Notes: generated by a model not told the origin, from the letters alone. DNA of 64,000 bases from Streptomyces sp. NBC_01428 (GCF_036231965.1 NZ_CP109499.1:8370001-8434000); one strand, 5' to 3'; shown: positions 8,098 to 20,366, numbered from the stretch's first letter. Numbers and translations are program-made.

Positions 8098-8562
8098 TCA
8101 GTTCCAGAGCGGATAACTGACCGTGCGGTCGAATCCCGCGGGGCGGTCGTGGGTGTACACCAGCGTCATCTGCGTGTAGTGCCGCTGGTGCGGGTTCTTC
8201 TTCCACGACTGCGGATGATCCAGCTTCACGACGACGGGGTACGAGTGGAACCTGCCCGCCGCGCAGTACGGCTTGCAGTCGTTCACCACATTGACGCCCC
8301 GGGCCTCCGCCGAACTCTGGTTCCAGTGCGACCAGTGCAGCGAGACGAGCCGGCTGTTCCCGTCGCCGCAGGCCAGGATGAAGTTCGTCGGGCGGACGTC
8401 CGGCTTCCAGAGGCAGTCGACGAGGACGGGCGCCGACCGCTTCGGCTGCGGAGCCCGTACGGCCCCGGGGGCCTGCGGAGCTGCCGAGGCGGTACCCATG
8501 ACCGCGGCGAGCGAGGCGGCCGCGCAGAGGGTGATTGCTGTTCTCGCTGTGCTGCTGCGCAT
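8098..8562 (-). CDS. Small secreted protein, unknown function
   Basis: 154 residues. A classic signal peptide (MRSSTART, hydrophobic Ala/Leu core, cleavage likely after ASA near residue 28) is followed by a mature domain of about 125 residues. That domain has four cysteines (LVDCLWKPDVRPTNFILACGDGN and NDCKPYCAAGRFH), probably two disulfides, and a Trp/His-rich core. Proteins of this type are common hypotheticals in Streptomyces. ATG at 8562 is chosen because GGAG lies 7 nt upstream. It is divergent from the TetR gene, 215 bp apart, so the regulator may control it. Confidence 0.8.
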   Translation of the reverse strand: MRSSTARTAITLCAAASLAAVMGTASAAPQAPGAVRAPQPKRSAPVLVDCLWKPDVRPTNFILACGDGNSRLVSLHWSHWNQSSAEARGVNVVNDCKPYCAAGRFHSYPVVVKLDHPQSWKKNPHQRHYTQMTLVYTHDRPAGFDRTVSYPLWN

Positions 8563-8777
8563 ATGTGTGCTCCGTGCGGGACGACTGTCGTTCGGTCGCC
8601 GGCAGGTGATCACCGGCTTCCGTCTCTGCCCCGACGCTACGGCCCCGATGTGTGATGCACCACTCATATGGATGAACGACATCATTTCGTGAGAATCGTT
8701 CCGGAGAGCTTCACACCGGTCGAATCCGCTGCTTGACCGGCGTATCGGGGCAGCGGCACGGACCCTAGAATTCATCC

Positions 8778-9428
8778 GTGACGAATGGATCCGGGCCGCA
8801 GCGTGGACGCAGGCCGGGCAGCCCGGACACCCGGGCGGTGATCCTCGACGTCGCACGGCGACGCTTCCTGGAGGACGGCTATCACGCGGTCACGCTGCGC
8901 TCCGTCGCCGGTGAGGCCGGGGTCGATCTCGCCCTGATCAGCTACTACTTCGGCTCCAAGAAGGGCCTGTTCGGAGCCGCCTTGGCCCTCGGCGCGAACC
9001 CGGCCGAGATCCTCGCGCAGGTCGCCGAGGACGGGGACCTGAGCACGTTTCCCGAACGGGTCCTGCACCAGGTCCTCGCCGTCTGGGACGACCCGGTGTC
9101 GGGGCCGCCGCTGCTCGCGATGCTGAAGAGCGCGATCGACGACGACGGCTTCGGTGAGCTGGTCAAGGAAGCCGTCGAGCGGGAGATCGTGGAACGCATC
9201 GCGGGTCTCGTGCCCGGCCGGGACGCCCGGCAGCGCGCCGCCTCGTTCACCGCGGTGATCGGCGGGCTCATCGCCACGCGCTATCTGCTGCGCCTGGAGC
9301 CGATCGTGTCCATGAGCGTCGAAGAGGTCGTCCGATTCGTGAGCCCGCAGCTGCGCCAGGCGCTGCGCGGCCCCGGTCGCCAGGCGCCCCGCAGCCGTCC
9401 GGCCCGGCCACCGGCGGCCCGCCCCTGA
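8778..9428 (+). CDS. TetR/AcrR family regulator
   Basis: 216 residues. The TetR N-terminal DNA-binding domain is at about 15-65 (TRAVILDVARRRFLEDGYHAVTLRSVAGEAGVD...YYFGSKKGL split across the helix-turn-helix). The ligand-binding half contains WDDPVSGPPLLAMLKSA and ends RYLLRLEPI, the pattern of the TetR_C_16-type C-terminal domain. The last 20 residues are Arg/Pro-rich. The GTG start lies opposite the divergent secreted-protein gene. It is convergent with the DHA2 exporter, which is a possible but unproven target. Confidence 0.88.
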   Translation: MTNGSGPQRGRRPGSPDTRAVILDVARRRFLEDGYHAVTLRSVAGEAGVDLALISYYFGSKKGLFGAALALGANPAEILAQVAEDGDLSTFPERVLHQVLAVWDDPVSGPPLLAMLKSAIDDDGFGELVKEAVEREIVERIAGLVPGRDARQRAASFTAVIGGLIATRYLLRLEPIVSMSVEEVVRFVSPQLRQALRGPGRQAPRSRPARPPAARP

Positions 9429-9527
9429 CCCGCCTGGTCGCGCGCCCGTCGTACGCGCCGCTCCGACGCGCACGCGACCGGTCGAGGCTCTCGAAGGACG
9501 GGTGAGCGTGGGCGCGTACACGACGGA

Positions 9528-9558
9528 ACCGGCGCCCCGCTCGATGCGGGGCGCCGGT
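9528..9558. terminator. Bidirectional terminator between TetR and DHA2 genes
   Basis: Perfect 13-bp stem (9528-9540 with 9546-9558) around a 5-nt loop in the gap between two convergent genes. Confidence 0.8.
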
Positions 9559-9609
9559 CCGGGCGTCTGTCCCGGGGTGCGGAGACCTCCCGGCCCCGAC
9601 CCGTGGGAT

Positions 9610-11184
9610 TCACCGGTACGCGGGCTGCTCCTGCTCCTCGGTGTCGGCCGGACCCGTCACGTCGGTCACCTCGTCGTCGTCGAACGGCTTCTGGAGCGGG
9701 GCGGAACGGAGCAGCAGTGCGACGGTGACCGCGGCCAGCACCGCCGCGGCGGCGGCGCCCAGGAGCGCGACGTGCATGCCGTCGACGAAGGCGGTCGTCG
9801 CGTGGTCGGAGACCGGGCCGCCGATGGCGTGGGCGGCCGCGAGGGAGGAGCGGGCCGCGTCCGCCACGTGGTCCGGCAGGCCCGGCAGGCTCAGGTGGTC
9901 ACGGTAGGCGGCGCTCAGCAGGCTGCCGAGGACGGCGATCCCGAGGGCCCCGCCCAGCTCACGCGCCAGGTCGTTCATCGCGGACCCGACGTTCTGCAGG
10001 GAGCGCGGCAGGGCGTCCGTGATGGACGTCGTGGCCGGGGTCATGGCCAGCCCCATTCCGGCGCCCAGCGGCACGAGACCGGTCGCGATGAGCCAGTACG
10101 GGCTGGACGCGTCGAGCAGGGAGAGCACGCCCATCCCGCCGGCGACGCCCACCAGGCCTGCCACCCACGGCCTGCGGAAACCGAACCGGGCCACCAGCCG
10201 CGGCGTCGCACGCGAGACCGGCACCATCGTCAGGGCCATCGGCAGCATCGAGGTCGCGGCCATCAACGCGCTGTCCCCGCGGACCAGTTGGAGGTACTGC
10301 ATCATCACGAAGATGAAGCCGAAGAAGACGAAGAACTGAAGCATGATCGACAGCGAACCGGCGGCGAAGTGGTGGTTGCGGAACAGCCGGGGGTCCAGCA
10401 GCGGGTTGGCGCGGCGCAGCTCGAAGAGCACGAAGCCGGCCAGTACCACCAGACCGAGGCCGATGCCGCCGAGCGTGACCGGGTCGGCCCATCCGCGGGT
10501 CGGCGCCTCGATCACCGAGTAGACGAGCGCGACCAGACCGGCGACGGCGAGGAGGGCACCCCCGATGTCGAGGCGGGGCTGCTGCGGCTCCGCGGACTCG
10601 GGTACGAAGAGCAGGGTCCCGATCAGCGCGACCAGGGCCAGGGCCACGTTCAGCAGGAACACCGAGCGCCACGACCAGCCCTCCAGCAGGGCGCCGGTGG
10701 CGAACAGTCCGACCAGCGCGCTGGCGCCGGCGACCGCCGCCCAGACGCTGACCGCCTGTGCCCGCTGGGCGCGGGGGAACGTGCTGGTGATGGTGGAGAG
10801 CGTGGCCGGCATGACCAGGGCCGCACCCACGCCCAGCACCCCGCGCAGGGCGATCAGCGTCGAGGGGTCGGTGGTGAGGGACGCCGCTGCCGATCCCGCT
10901 CCGAAGAGGGTGAGCCCCGCGAGGAGGGCCCGCCTGCGGCCGAAACGGTCTCCGAGCGCGCCGGCCGGAAGCAGCAGCGAGGCGAAGACGAGGCTGTAGG
11001 AGTCGATGATCCAGGACAACTGCGTCTGCGTGGCGTGGGTCTCGCGGGCGAGGTCGGGCAGGGCCACGTTCAGCGAGGCCATGGCGGCGACCACCGTGCC
11101 GAGGGCCAGGCAGGTGACCACCAGGACCAGATGGTGGCGTGCGGCCGGCGCCGGGCCGGCGGTTTGGGCGCGCGTGGAGGGCAT
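9610..11184 (-). CDS. DHA2-family drug/metabolite exporter (EmrB/QacA type)
   Basis: A 524-residue major facilitator transporter with about 14 hydrophobic helices, a proton-driven exporter of lipophilic compounds by family. The motif A equivalent GALGDRFGRRRALL is near residue 75. The DHA2 motif C region (GPxxGG) is relaxed to ASALVGLFATGALLEGWSWRSVF. LDIGGALLAVAGLVALVYSVIEAP marks the linker into helices 7-8. ATG at 11184 begins MPSTRAQTAGP just before helix 1. Long upstream in-frame codons are not expected to be translated. Confidence 0.88.
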   Translation of the reverse strand: MPSTRAQTAGPAPAARHHLVLVVTCLALGTVVAAMASLNVALPDLARETHATQTQLSWIIDSYSLVFASLLLPAGALGDRFGRRRALLAGLTLFGAGSAAASLTTDPSTLIALRGVLGVGAALVMPATLSTITSTFPRAQRAQAVSVWAAVAGASALVGLFATGALLEGWSWRSVFLLNVALALVALIGTLLFVPESAEPQQPRLDIGGALLAVAGLVALVYSVIEAPTRGWADPVTLGGIGLGLVVLAGFVLFELRRANPLLDPRLFRNHHFAAGSLSIMLQFFVFFGFIFVMMQYLQLVRGDSALMAATSMLPMALTMVPVSRATPRLVARFGFRRPWVAGLVGVAGGMGVLSLLDASSPYWLIATGLVPLGAGMGLAMTPATTSITDALPRSLQNVGSAMNDLARELGGALGIAVLGSLLSAAYRDHLSLPGLPDHVADAARSSLAAAHAIGGPVSDHATTAFVDGMHVALLGAAAAAVLAAVTVALLLRSAPLQKPFDDDEVTDVTGPADTEEQEQPAYR

Positions 11185-11525
11185 GGCCTCTGTCCTTCGT
11201 CCGAGCGGTCCGGGCGGATCCCGGTGCCTGGAACCAGACTCGGCAGCCGGCGCGCAGATTTCCACGCCGATGAATTCCGCCGGGCCACGGCGGTCGATGT
11301 GAAGACGGTGTCGCCCGGCGGCGCACCCGTGAGTGATACGCCGCGAATACACAGGTCAGCACCTCGGTGAGGATGCGGCGCGGATCCTTCCCCGACGGGC
11401 CCGCCGGTACCCGCGCCCGCCGATCCGTGCGAGACGGTGAGCCCTGTTGAATTCCCTGCGCGGGCGCTGCGGCGCCACGGGTGGCGGGCCGGTGCGACTC
11501 CCGAGCCGACGGGTCGGCCCGTGCC
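11185..11525. other. Intergenic stretch, 341 bp
   Basis: Space between the start of the DHA2 exporter and the stop of the siderophore acetyltransferase, both on the minus strand. It must hold the exporter promoter. I see no convincing -35/-10 pair, gene or repeat in it. Confidence 0.5.
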
Positions 11526-12143
11526 TCAGGAACCGTCGGGGAAGACGAACTCGCGCGGCAGGAAGGCCAACTGGGCGTGCTTCTCGGGGAGATGAACCTC
11601 CGGCAGGTCGACCTCGGGCAGGACGACCACGGGCCCGATCGCGAACCCCTGTCTGAGCAGTCTGCTGATGGCCTTCTGGTTGCGGACGTCGGGATCGGTG
11701 ACGACGCGCCGCCGGTCGAGCCCGCGCAGCACGAACGCGGCGATCACGGCGGACAGCGATGCCGTCCAGCCCGCGTGACTTCCCTCCGGGCCCGCGGGCG
11801 CCAGCAGCAGGTGGATGCCGATGTCCCCGGGGCGGGCCTCGTAGCACTCGCCGACGCGGTCCGCCTCCGGGTCGTAGGTCTGCAGCAGGGCGACCGGCTC
11901 ACCGTCTTTCTCCACCATGAAGGCGTGGTGGGTCGTCAGCTCTTCCAACTCGCCGTAGATCGCGGTGATCTGGTCCACCGTCAACTCGTTCATGCCCCAG
12001 AACGCGGCACGCTCCTGGCTCGCCCACGCGTGGATCGTCGCGCAGTCGGCGGTGGGGTCGAGGGGCAGGACGCGGAAGACGCCGGCGCCGGGGACGTGCT
12101 CCTCGTGCACGAACGGCCGGATGGGGGCGCATATGTCAGACAT
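11526..12143 (-). CDS. Siderophore-type N-acyltransferase (IucB/AlcB-like GNAT)
   Basis: 205 residues. The fold is that of the acetyltransferases that acylate N-hydroxylated lysine/ornithine or diamines in hydroxamate siderophores (Acetyltransf_8 type). Diagnostic blocks are HAWASQERAAFWGMNELT (about 40-57), YDPEADRVGECYEARPGDIGIHLLL (about 92-115) and DPDVRNQKAISRLLRQGF (about 150-168), where the last binds CoA. ATG is preceded by AGGAG at good spacing. It is divergent from the ferric-siderophore reductase with a shared iron box, so iron limitation should induce both. No synthetase gene is nearby. Confidence 0.87.
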   Translation of the reverse strand: MSDICAPIRPFVHEEHVPGAGVFRVLPLDPTADCATIHAWASQERAAFWGMNELTVDQITAIYGELEELTTHHAFMVEKDGEPVALLQTYDPEADRVGECYEARPGDIGIHLLLAPAGPEGSHAGWTASLSAVIAAFVLRGLDRRRVVTDPDVRNQKAISRLLRQGFAIGPVVVLPEVDLPEVHLPEKHAQLAFLPREFVFPDGS

Positions 12144-12190
12144 GGATCTCCTTGTGCGGGCCGGTCCGTCGTGACCGGGGGCAGCTCATA

Positions 12191-12209
12191 TTAGGTTAGG
12201 CTTGCCTAA
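12191..12209. promoter_or_regulatory. Iron box (IdeR/DmdR operator)
   Basis: A 19-bp near-palindrome (TTAGGTTAGGCTTGCCTAA) matches the actinobacterial IdeR/DmdR1 consensus closely. It sits 48 bp from one start codon and 38 bp from the other between the divergent acyltransferase and reductase genes, where it can repress both. Confidence 0.93.
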
Positions 12210-12246
12210 TATCGCCAAGAGATCGTTTTCGGAGGGGAGAGGGTGG

Positions 12247-13005
12247 ATGGGACAGCGACGTGGTTGGGAGGGTGCGGTCCTCAAACTGCTGAGGGCCAGG
12301 GACTTCGTCCTCACAGTGACGGACGTGGAGGAGGTGGCACCGCTCTACCGGCGCCTGCGGGTCGCCGACGGGGGGCTGCTCGCCGCGACCGGCGTCCACC
12401 CGACCATGTGGGTCCGCCTGTGGTTCGCCGATGCGGGCCGGCCTCATCAGCGGGCGTACACGCTGGTCTCCCCGGACCCGGTGACGGGCACCTTCGCTCT
12501 CGAGTTCGCGCTGCACGAAGGGCGCGCCAGCGACTGGGCGCGCGGCGCGCGCCCCGGGGACACGATCGAGGCCACGGTCCAGGGAACGGACTTCGAGGAA
12601 CCCGCGCCCGCGCCGTCCCACCTCTTCGCCGTCGTCGACCCGGCCGCGCTGCCCGCCCTCAACTCCCTGCTCGGTGCGCTGGGTTCGGCGCCCGCCACGA
12701 TCTGGTTCGAGGGGGACCCCGGCGGTCTCCCGTGTGCAGTGGACCCGGTCCGGCACGAGCTGCGTCCGGTGCCCCGCCTCGACGACGGCGCACACCTCGT
12801 CGAGCGGGTGAAGGCCGAGCTTCCCGACCTCCTCCGCGACGAACCCGACCCGTATGTCTGGATCACCTGCGACACCACGACCACGCGCAACCTCGCCGCC
12901 CACGTCCGCAAGGAGCTGAACGTGCCCCGCCGCCGGGTGCACGCTCTCGGCTACTGGCGCGCGGCCCCGGTTCCCGCCACGGTCGGCGGCCCGGCAGGGG
13001 AGTAG
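12247..13005 (+). CDS. Ferric-siderophore reductase (SIP family)
   Basis: A 252-residue siderophore-interacting protein: N-terminal FAD-binding beta-barrel (about 1-115) with RAYTLVSPDPVTGTF and a C-terminal NAD(P)H-binding SIP domain (about 120-245). It would take iron off imported ferric-siderophores by reducing Fe(III). ATG at 12247 is chosen because GGAGGGGAGA lies just upstream. The TTG at 12202 lies inside the iron box and is rejected. Iron control follows from the shared operator with the divergent acyltransferase. Confidence 0.9.
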   Translation: MGQRRGWEGAVLKLLRARDFVLTVTDVEEVAPLYRRLRVADGGLLAATGVHPTMWVRLWFADAGRPHQRAYTLVSPDPVTGTFALEFALHEGRASDWARGARPGDTIEATVQGTDFEEPAPAPSHLFAVVDPAALPALNSLLGALGSAPATIWFEGDPGGLPCAVDPVRHELRPVPRLDDGAHLVERVKAELPDLLRDEPDPYVWITCDTTTTRNLAAHVRKELNVPRRRVHALGYWRAAPVPATVGGPAGE

Positions 13006-13019
13006 CCCACGATCGTGAC

Positions 13020-13063
13020 GGCCCGGCCGGAACGCCGTCCCCGGACGCGACGCCCGCCGGGCC
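13020..13063. terminator. Possible bidirectional terminator
   Basis: An 8-bp stem (13020-13027 with 13056-13063) with a 28-nt loop between the convergent SIP and FAD-subunit genes. The loop is long, so this is tentative. Confidence 0.35.
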
Positions 13064-13078
13064 TTCCTCGTCGACCCG

Positions 13079-13855
13079 TCACTCCGCGCCGCGGGCCAGC
13101 AGGTCGGTGGTCTGCCGCCTCATGATGTCCCAGGCGTCGGACGGCAGTTGGCCCAGATCGCCGTTGCGCAGTGTGCCGAGGACGGAGTCCGCGTCCGTGT
13201 CGCACAGGATGCTGTCGCCGAGCACCTCGTACCCGTCGCGCACGGCGACGCGCAGGAGGCGCCGTCCGTCGGCTGCGGGGTGCAGGGCGGCGGCCACGAC
13301 GAGGGGCGGTGCCCCGCCCGCCGCGCCCTCCGACTTGTGGTAGCTGCTGGCCGTCGAAGCGCTCCAGCGCAGGCCGAGCAGGAGGTGGCGCTTGGCGATG
13401 ACCTCCGCCAGATCGGTCTCGCGGACCCCGTCCTGCTCCAGAATGACCGCGCGCGCGTCCAGGACGAGCGCCCCGGGCAGCAGGCAGCGCAACGAGCTGC
13501 CGACGAGATTGCCGCCGACGGTGGCCGTCCTGCGTACCGCCCCGGTGCCGACGGTGGCCGCGGCCCGGCGCAGCACCTCCGGCAGGCGGTCGTCGATCCG
13601 GTGCAGCACCACGGCCGCACCCAGCGTCCCGTCCCCGATCGTGTTGGCCTCCGGGAGATCGCGCAGCGACATCGCCAGCTCGGGGAAACCGTCCCGTTGC
13701 CAGCCGGCCCACACCAGCGTCGCGCCGCCTATCGGCACCGCCCCCTCGGCCATGCACTCCTGTGCTTCGGACACGGACGTGGGCAGTCGCAACAGCACGG
13801 CAGCCGACCTGCTTTCCTGGTGACTTGGCGGCGGGGTGGGCGATGTCTCGGCCAC
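13079..13855 (-). CDS. Orphan FAD-binding subunit of molybdenum hydroxylase type (CoxM/XdhB-like)
   Basis: 258 residues resembling the FAD-binding medium subunit of CO dehydrogenase/xanthine dehydrogenase. PIGGATLVWAGWQRD (about 40) and the FAD-pyrophosphate motif TATVGGNLVGSSLRC (about 105) are visible, with an iron-sulfur-flavin C-terminal domain after about 175. GTG at 13855 is preceded by GAGG at 5 nt. The large molybdopterin and small [2Fe-2S] subunits that normally accompany it are absent, so it may serve a remote complex or an unrelated flavin role. Confidence 0.72.
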   Translation of the reverse strand: MAETSPTPPPSHQESRSAAVLLRLPTSVSEAQECMAEGAVPIGGATLVWAGWQRDGFPELAMSLRDLPEANTIGDGTLGAAVVLHRIDDRLPEVLRRAAATVGTGAVRRTATVGGNLVGSSLRCLLPGALVLDARAVILEQDGVRETDLAEVIAKRHLLLGLRWSASTASSYHKSEGAAGGAPPLVVAAALHPAADGRRLLRVAVRDGYEVLGDSILCDTDADSVLGTLRNGDLGQLPSDAWDIMRRQTTDLLARGAE

Positions 13856-14052
13856 ATGACCCTCGACAGGCGCATTTTCGCCGCACGGCAGGGGGCGCGT
13901 ACAGGGCTCACCCCGGTTCTTGATGCGCCCCCATTCGCACACACGCGCACGCGGGAGCCCTCGTCCGATCATGCCCATGAGCGCCGTCGCCACACACCGG
14001 CGGGACGATCCGCCGCGGCGACCGTCCCCGGCCGCGCGATCCCGACGGTCCG

Positions 14053-14886
14053 TCAGCGGCCGCCGGGGCGACCGGAGTAGGCCGCCCACCGACCGTCGTG
14101 CCGGGCCACCGTGATGGGGCGGCCGAAGCAGCTGGTCAGCCAGCTGTCGGTCAGGGTCTCGTCCACGGAACCGCGGGCGAGGACGCGCCCCTCCCGCAGC
14201 AGCAGGGTGTGACTGACGGCCGGGGAGAGCTCCTCGAGATGGTGGGTCACCGTCACCGTCGCGAGGCCCGGACGGCTCTCGGCCAGCCGCTGCATCGCGT
14301 CCACGAGATCCTCGCGGGACGGCAGGTCCAGTGCGTTGAACGGCTCGTCGAGAAGCAGCAGGGACGGGTCGGCCATCAGTGCCCTGGCGATCAGGACACG
14401 GGCCCGCTGCCCACCCGAGCAGACACCGTACGGCCGGTCGGCCAGCTCCTTGATGTCCAGCTCGGCCAGCAGCTCGTCGGCACGCCGGCGCACCGTGTCG
14501 TCGTACTTCCGCCACAGCGGCTGCACCGTGCCGGTGTGACCCGTCAGCACGACCGTGTGGGCGGTGACGTCCTGCGGCACCCGCGGCGCCGTGCTCACAT
14601 GGCCGATGCGGGCGCGCAGCTCCCGCACATCGACACGGCCCAGCCGGAACCCGAGCACCTCGACGGTCCCGGTCGTCGGGTGCATCAGGGCGCCGAGGAG
14701 CCGCAGCAGCGTCGTCTTGCCCGCGCCGTTGGCCCCGAGCAGCGCCCAGTGCTCACCGGACCGCACCGTCCAGTCGATCTCCGAAAGGATCACCTGGCCC
14801 GTCGTGTGACGGTGCACGCTCACCTCGCGGAGCGCGACGACCGCCTCTCGGAGACCGGCTGGTTCCTCGGTCGGCACCTCACCCAT
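14053..14886 (-). CDS. ABC transporter ATP-binding protein, ModF/YlmA-like
   Basis: 277 residues with Walker A GANGAGKTT (about 50), signature CSGGQR (about 153), Walker B LLLLDEP and switch His in TVTHHLEE. WDxH-like spacing and HWALLGANGAGKTTL match the single-domain YlmA/ModF branch that genome annotations often label molybdenum-transport-like. No permease or binding protein is adjacent, so export, import or a non-transport role cannot be decided. ATG at 14886 is chosen because GGAG lies 9 nt upstream. An upstream ATG at 14979 would add 31 low-complexity residues. It is followed by the CoxM-like gene. Confidence 0.82.
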   Translation of the reverse strand: MGEVPTEEPAGLREAVVALREVSVHRHTTGQVILSEIDWTVRSGEHWALLGANGAGKTTLLRLLGALMHPTTGTVEVLGFRLGRVDVRELRARIGHVSTAPRVPQDVTAHTVVLTGHTGTVQPLWRKYDDTVRRRADELLAELDIKELADRPYGVCSGGQRARVLIARALMADPSLLLLDEPFNALDLPSREDLVDAMQRLAESRPGLATVTVTHHLEELSPAVSHTLLLREGRVLARGSVDETLTDSWLTSCFGRPITVARHDGRWAAYSGRPGGR

Positions 14887-15016
14887 CACCGGGCTCTCCT
14901 CTGCGGTCGGCGTACCCCGCACACTAGATGCACCCGACACCTTGTTGTTCGCGCCATCCGCCTCGTGGACAGGCGGCACGCGCCGGGGAGAGCGCCCGGG
15001 GAACGGGCGGCAGTCC

Positions 15017-16417
<1,401 letters not shown>

Positions 16418-16481
16418 GACGGCCAGCCTAGGGGGTGCCCCGCGACCGGCGCCTGAGCGGCGGCTCCGCGACCCCGCAGCC

Positions 16482-16538
16482 GCCGGCCTCCTTCGGGGGC
16501 CGGGCACACGTCAGGGCCGGCCCCCGAAGGAGGCCGGC
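16482..16538 (-). terminator. Very long hairpin terminator after katG
   Basis: Perfect 22-bp inverted repeat (16482-16503 with 16517-16538) around a 13-nt loop, between the katG stop and the lpdA start. It should insulate lpdA from katG transcription. Confidence 0.85.
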
Positions 16539-16629
16539 CCTGACGGCGGTCGTCGGACGGCGGTCATCGGTGCTCAGACCGCGGACCCCGGACGTTCAGC
16601 CGCGGACGGCAGACGTTCTACCGCGGTCG

Positions 16630-18852
<2,223 letters not shown>

Positions 18853-19241
18853 GGGAATCCTTCCGGACGGGGCGGATCTCGGTGCTCAGGAACTGAGGGG
18901 GGTGAAGCGTTGAGGGCGGCGGCCAGGGGAGGCGCGCCCGGAACCGTCGATGGGGCCGACGGGCAGGGCGTGCGGGTGGGACGGAGACGGACAGGGGGCC
19001 TCGCCGACCGCACGGCCGACGGGCGGGACGCGGCACACCCCGGGCGGCGGGCCGGCGGAACCGGTCCGGTGCGGGGCACGCGTCCTGCCGCGGTGAGCGG
19101 ACGGAGGGCCGTGTGCGACGTGGGGCGGAGTGCGGCTTCGCGCCCTGGGCGGTCGTCACGTGCAGACCCGCGCCGCGCAGTCCCGCGACGGTGGTCCCGG
19201 CATGTCTGTCTCTCCTGCCCGTACTGGAGTCGTCCTGTCCC
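18853..19241. other. Long katG 5' leader, about 390 bp
   Basis: Stretch between the katG start codon and the divergent promoter region. It is GC-rich with no recognised RNA motif or short ORF of convincing quality. If the minus-strand promoter at 19261-19288 is correct, all of it is transcribed as leader. Confidence 0.4.
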
Positions 19242-19288
19242 TTGGCTGGCGCCGAAACCGATCCTACGATGGACAGAGTCCAAGTCAA
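19242..19288. promoter_or_regulatory. Overlapping divergent promoters of fur and katG
   Basis: Plus strand: TTGGCT (19242-19247), 17 nt, TACGAT (19265-19270), pointing to the Fur-family gene. Minus strand: TTGACT (19288-19283), 16 nt, TAGGAT (19266-19261), pointing to katG. The two -10 boxes overlap, and a TGGAC-AGA-GTCCA inverted repeat (19270-19282) lies between, a candidate Fur-family operator covering both. Confidence 0.6.
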
Positions 19289-19375
19289 GAAGGACGCCAA
19301 TCCCATATTCGATCGGATCCCGGATCCGCACCGATAAACTGCGGCATCCCACCGAACCCGAAAAGGTGAACCGAC

Positions 19376-19786
19376 ATGAGTGACCTGCTGGAGCGACTGC
19401 GCGGGCGTGGCTGGCGGATGACCTCGCAGCGGCGCGTCGTCGCCGAGGTCCTCGACGGCGATCATGTGCATCTCACGGCCGACGAGGTGCACGCGCGTGC
19501 GGCGGAGCGGCTGCCCGAGATCTCCCGCGCGACCGTCTACAACGCGCTGGGGGAGCTGGTCTCCCTGGGAGAGGTCATCGAGGTCTCCACCGACGGCCGG
19601 GCCAAGCGCTACGACCCGAACGCGCACCACCCGCACCAGCACCTCGTGTGCTCCGGCTGCGGCACCGTCCGCGACGTCCACCCGACCGGGAACCCGCTGT
19701 CCGACCTTCCGGCGACGGAGCGCTTCGGCTTCGCGGTGGCCGCCGTCGAGGTCACCTACCGGGGGTTGTGCCCTTCGTGCGCCTGA
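19376..19786 (+). CDS. Fur-family peroxide-sensor type repressor (CatR/FurA-like)
   Basis: 136 residues. Winged-helix DNA-binding half (about 1-80) with RMTSQRRVVAEVLDG and SRATVYNALGELVSLGEV, then the dimerisation/metal half with a His cluster HHPHQHLVC and two CxxC pairs (CSGCG near 95, CPSC at the end) for structural zinc. In Streptomyces, catalase genes are repressed by adjacent Fur homologues (CatR, FurA/FurS) that are inactivated by peroxide. Its position opposite katG supports that role over iron or zinc sensing. Confidence 0.88.
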   Translation: MSDLLERLRGRGWRMTSQRRVVAEVLDGDHVHLTADEVHARAAERLPEISRATVYNALGELVSLGEVIEVSTDGRAKRYDPNAHHPHQHLVCSGCGTVRDVHPTGNPLSDLPATERFGFAVAAVEVTYRGLCPSCA

Positions 19787-19832
19787 GGGCCGCCTCTCGT
19801 GCCCGAGGCGACGGTTGCCTAGGCTTTCGCCC

Positions 19833-20366
19833 GTGAACGACAGCACGCACGACCTACGGATCCGGCCGGGCGGCCCGGACGACGCGCCGGTCATCCTGGA
19901 CATGCTCGACGCCGCGGTGGCCTGGATGAACAGCCGCGGGAACACCGAGCAGTGGGGCACCGTCCCGTACTCGCGCACGTCGGGCGGTGTGGAGCGGGTA
20001 CGGCGGTACACCACCGAGTACGCCCCCTACATCGCGGAGCTGGACGGCACCCCGGTCGGAACCCTGGTGCTGGACTCCGGGCCCAGTCCGCAGATGCCGA
20101 TGATCAAGCCCGCGGACGAGCCCGAGCGGTATGTGCGCCTGCTCGTCTCCGACCGCCGGAACGCCGGCCGGGGCATCGGGGCGGCGCTCCTGTCCCATGC
20201 CGTCGAGGAGACCCGGCGGGCGGGCGTCTCCCTGCTCCGGGTCGACTGCTGGGCGGGCGGCGGAGGTGACCTGGTCGCCTACTACGAGCGCAACGGGTTC
20301 ACCCCCACCGACAGCTTCCTCTCCGGGACCTGGCCGGGACAGGTGCTGGAACGACGGATCGGCTGA
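19833..20366 (+). CDS. GNAT-family N-acetyltransferase
   Basis: 177 residues of a single GNAT domain. The CoA pyrophosphate-binding motif is at LLVSDRRNAGRGIGAALLSHA (split by the limit; about residues 105-125), followed by RVDCWAGGGGDLVAYYERNGF, which is the C-terminal acceptor half. Aromatic residues near WMNSRGNTEQWG (about 32-43) probably form the substrate pocket. The GTG start lies 47 nt after the Fur-type gene and may be in the same transcript. Substrate unknown. Only 6 bp separate it from the convergent DNA ligase. Confidence 0.82.
   Translation: MNDSTHDLRIRPGGPDDAPVILDMLDAAVAWMNSRGNTEQWGTVPYSRTSGGVERVRRYTTEYAPYIAELDGTPVGTLVLDSGPSPQMPMIKPADEPERYVRLLVSDRRNAGRGIGAALLSHAVEETRRAGVSLLRVDCWAGGGGDLVAYYERNGFTPTDSFLSGTWPGQVLERRIG

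Noticed and set aside
9502..11370. 622-codon frame opposite the DHA2 exporter
   Set aside because: Shadow of a 14-helix transporter. It also crosses a strong terminator.
12202..12246. TTG start for the ferric-siderophore reductase
   Set aside because: It lies inside the iron box. ATG at 12247 has a strong ribosome-binding site and still includes the whole domain.
16540..16629. Short CCGCGGAC-type repeats after katG
   Set aside because: Only two or three loose copies in GC-rich DNA. No array or protein association.
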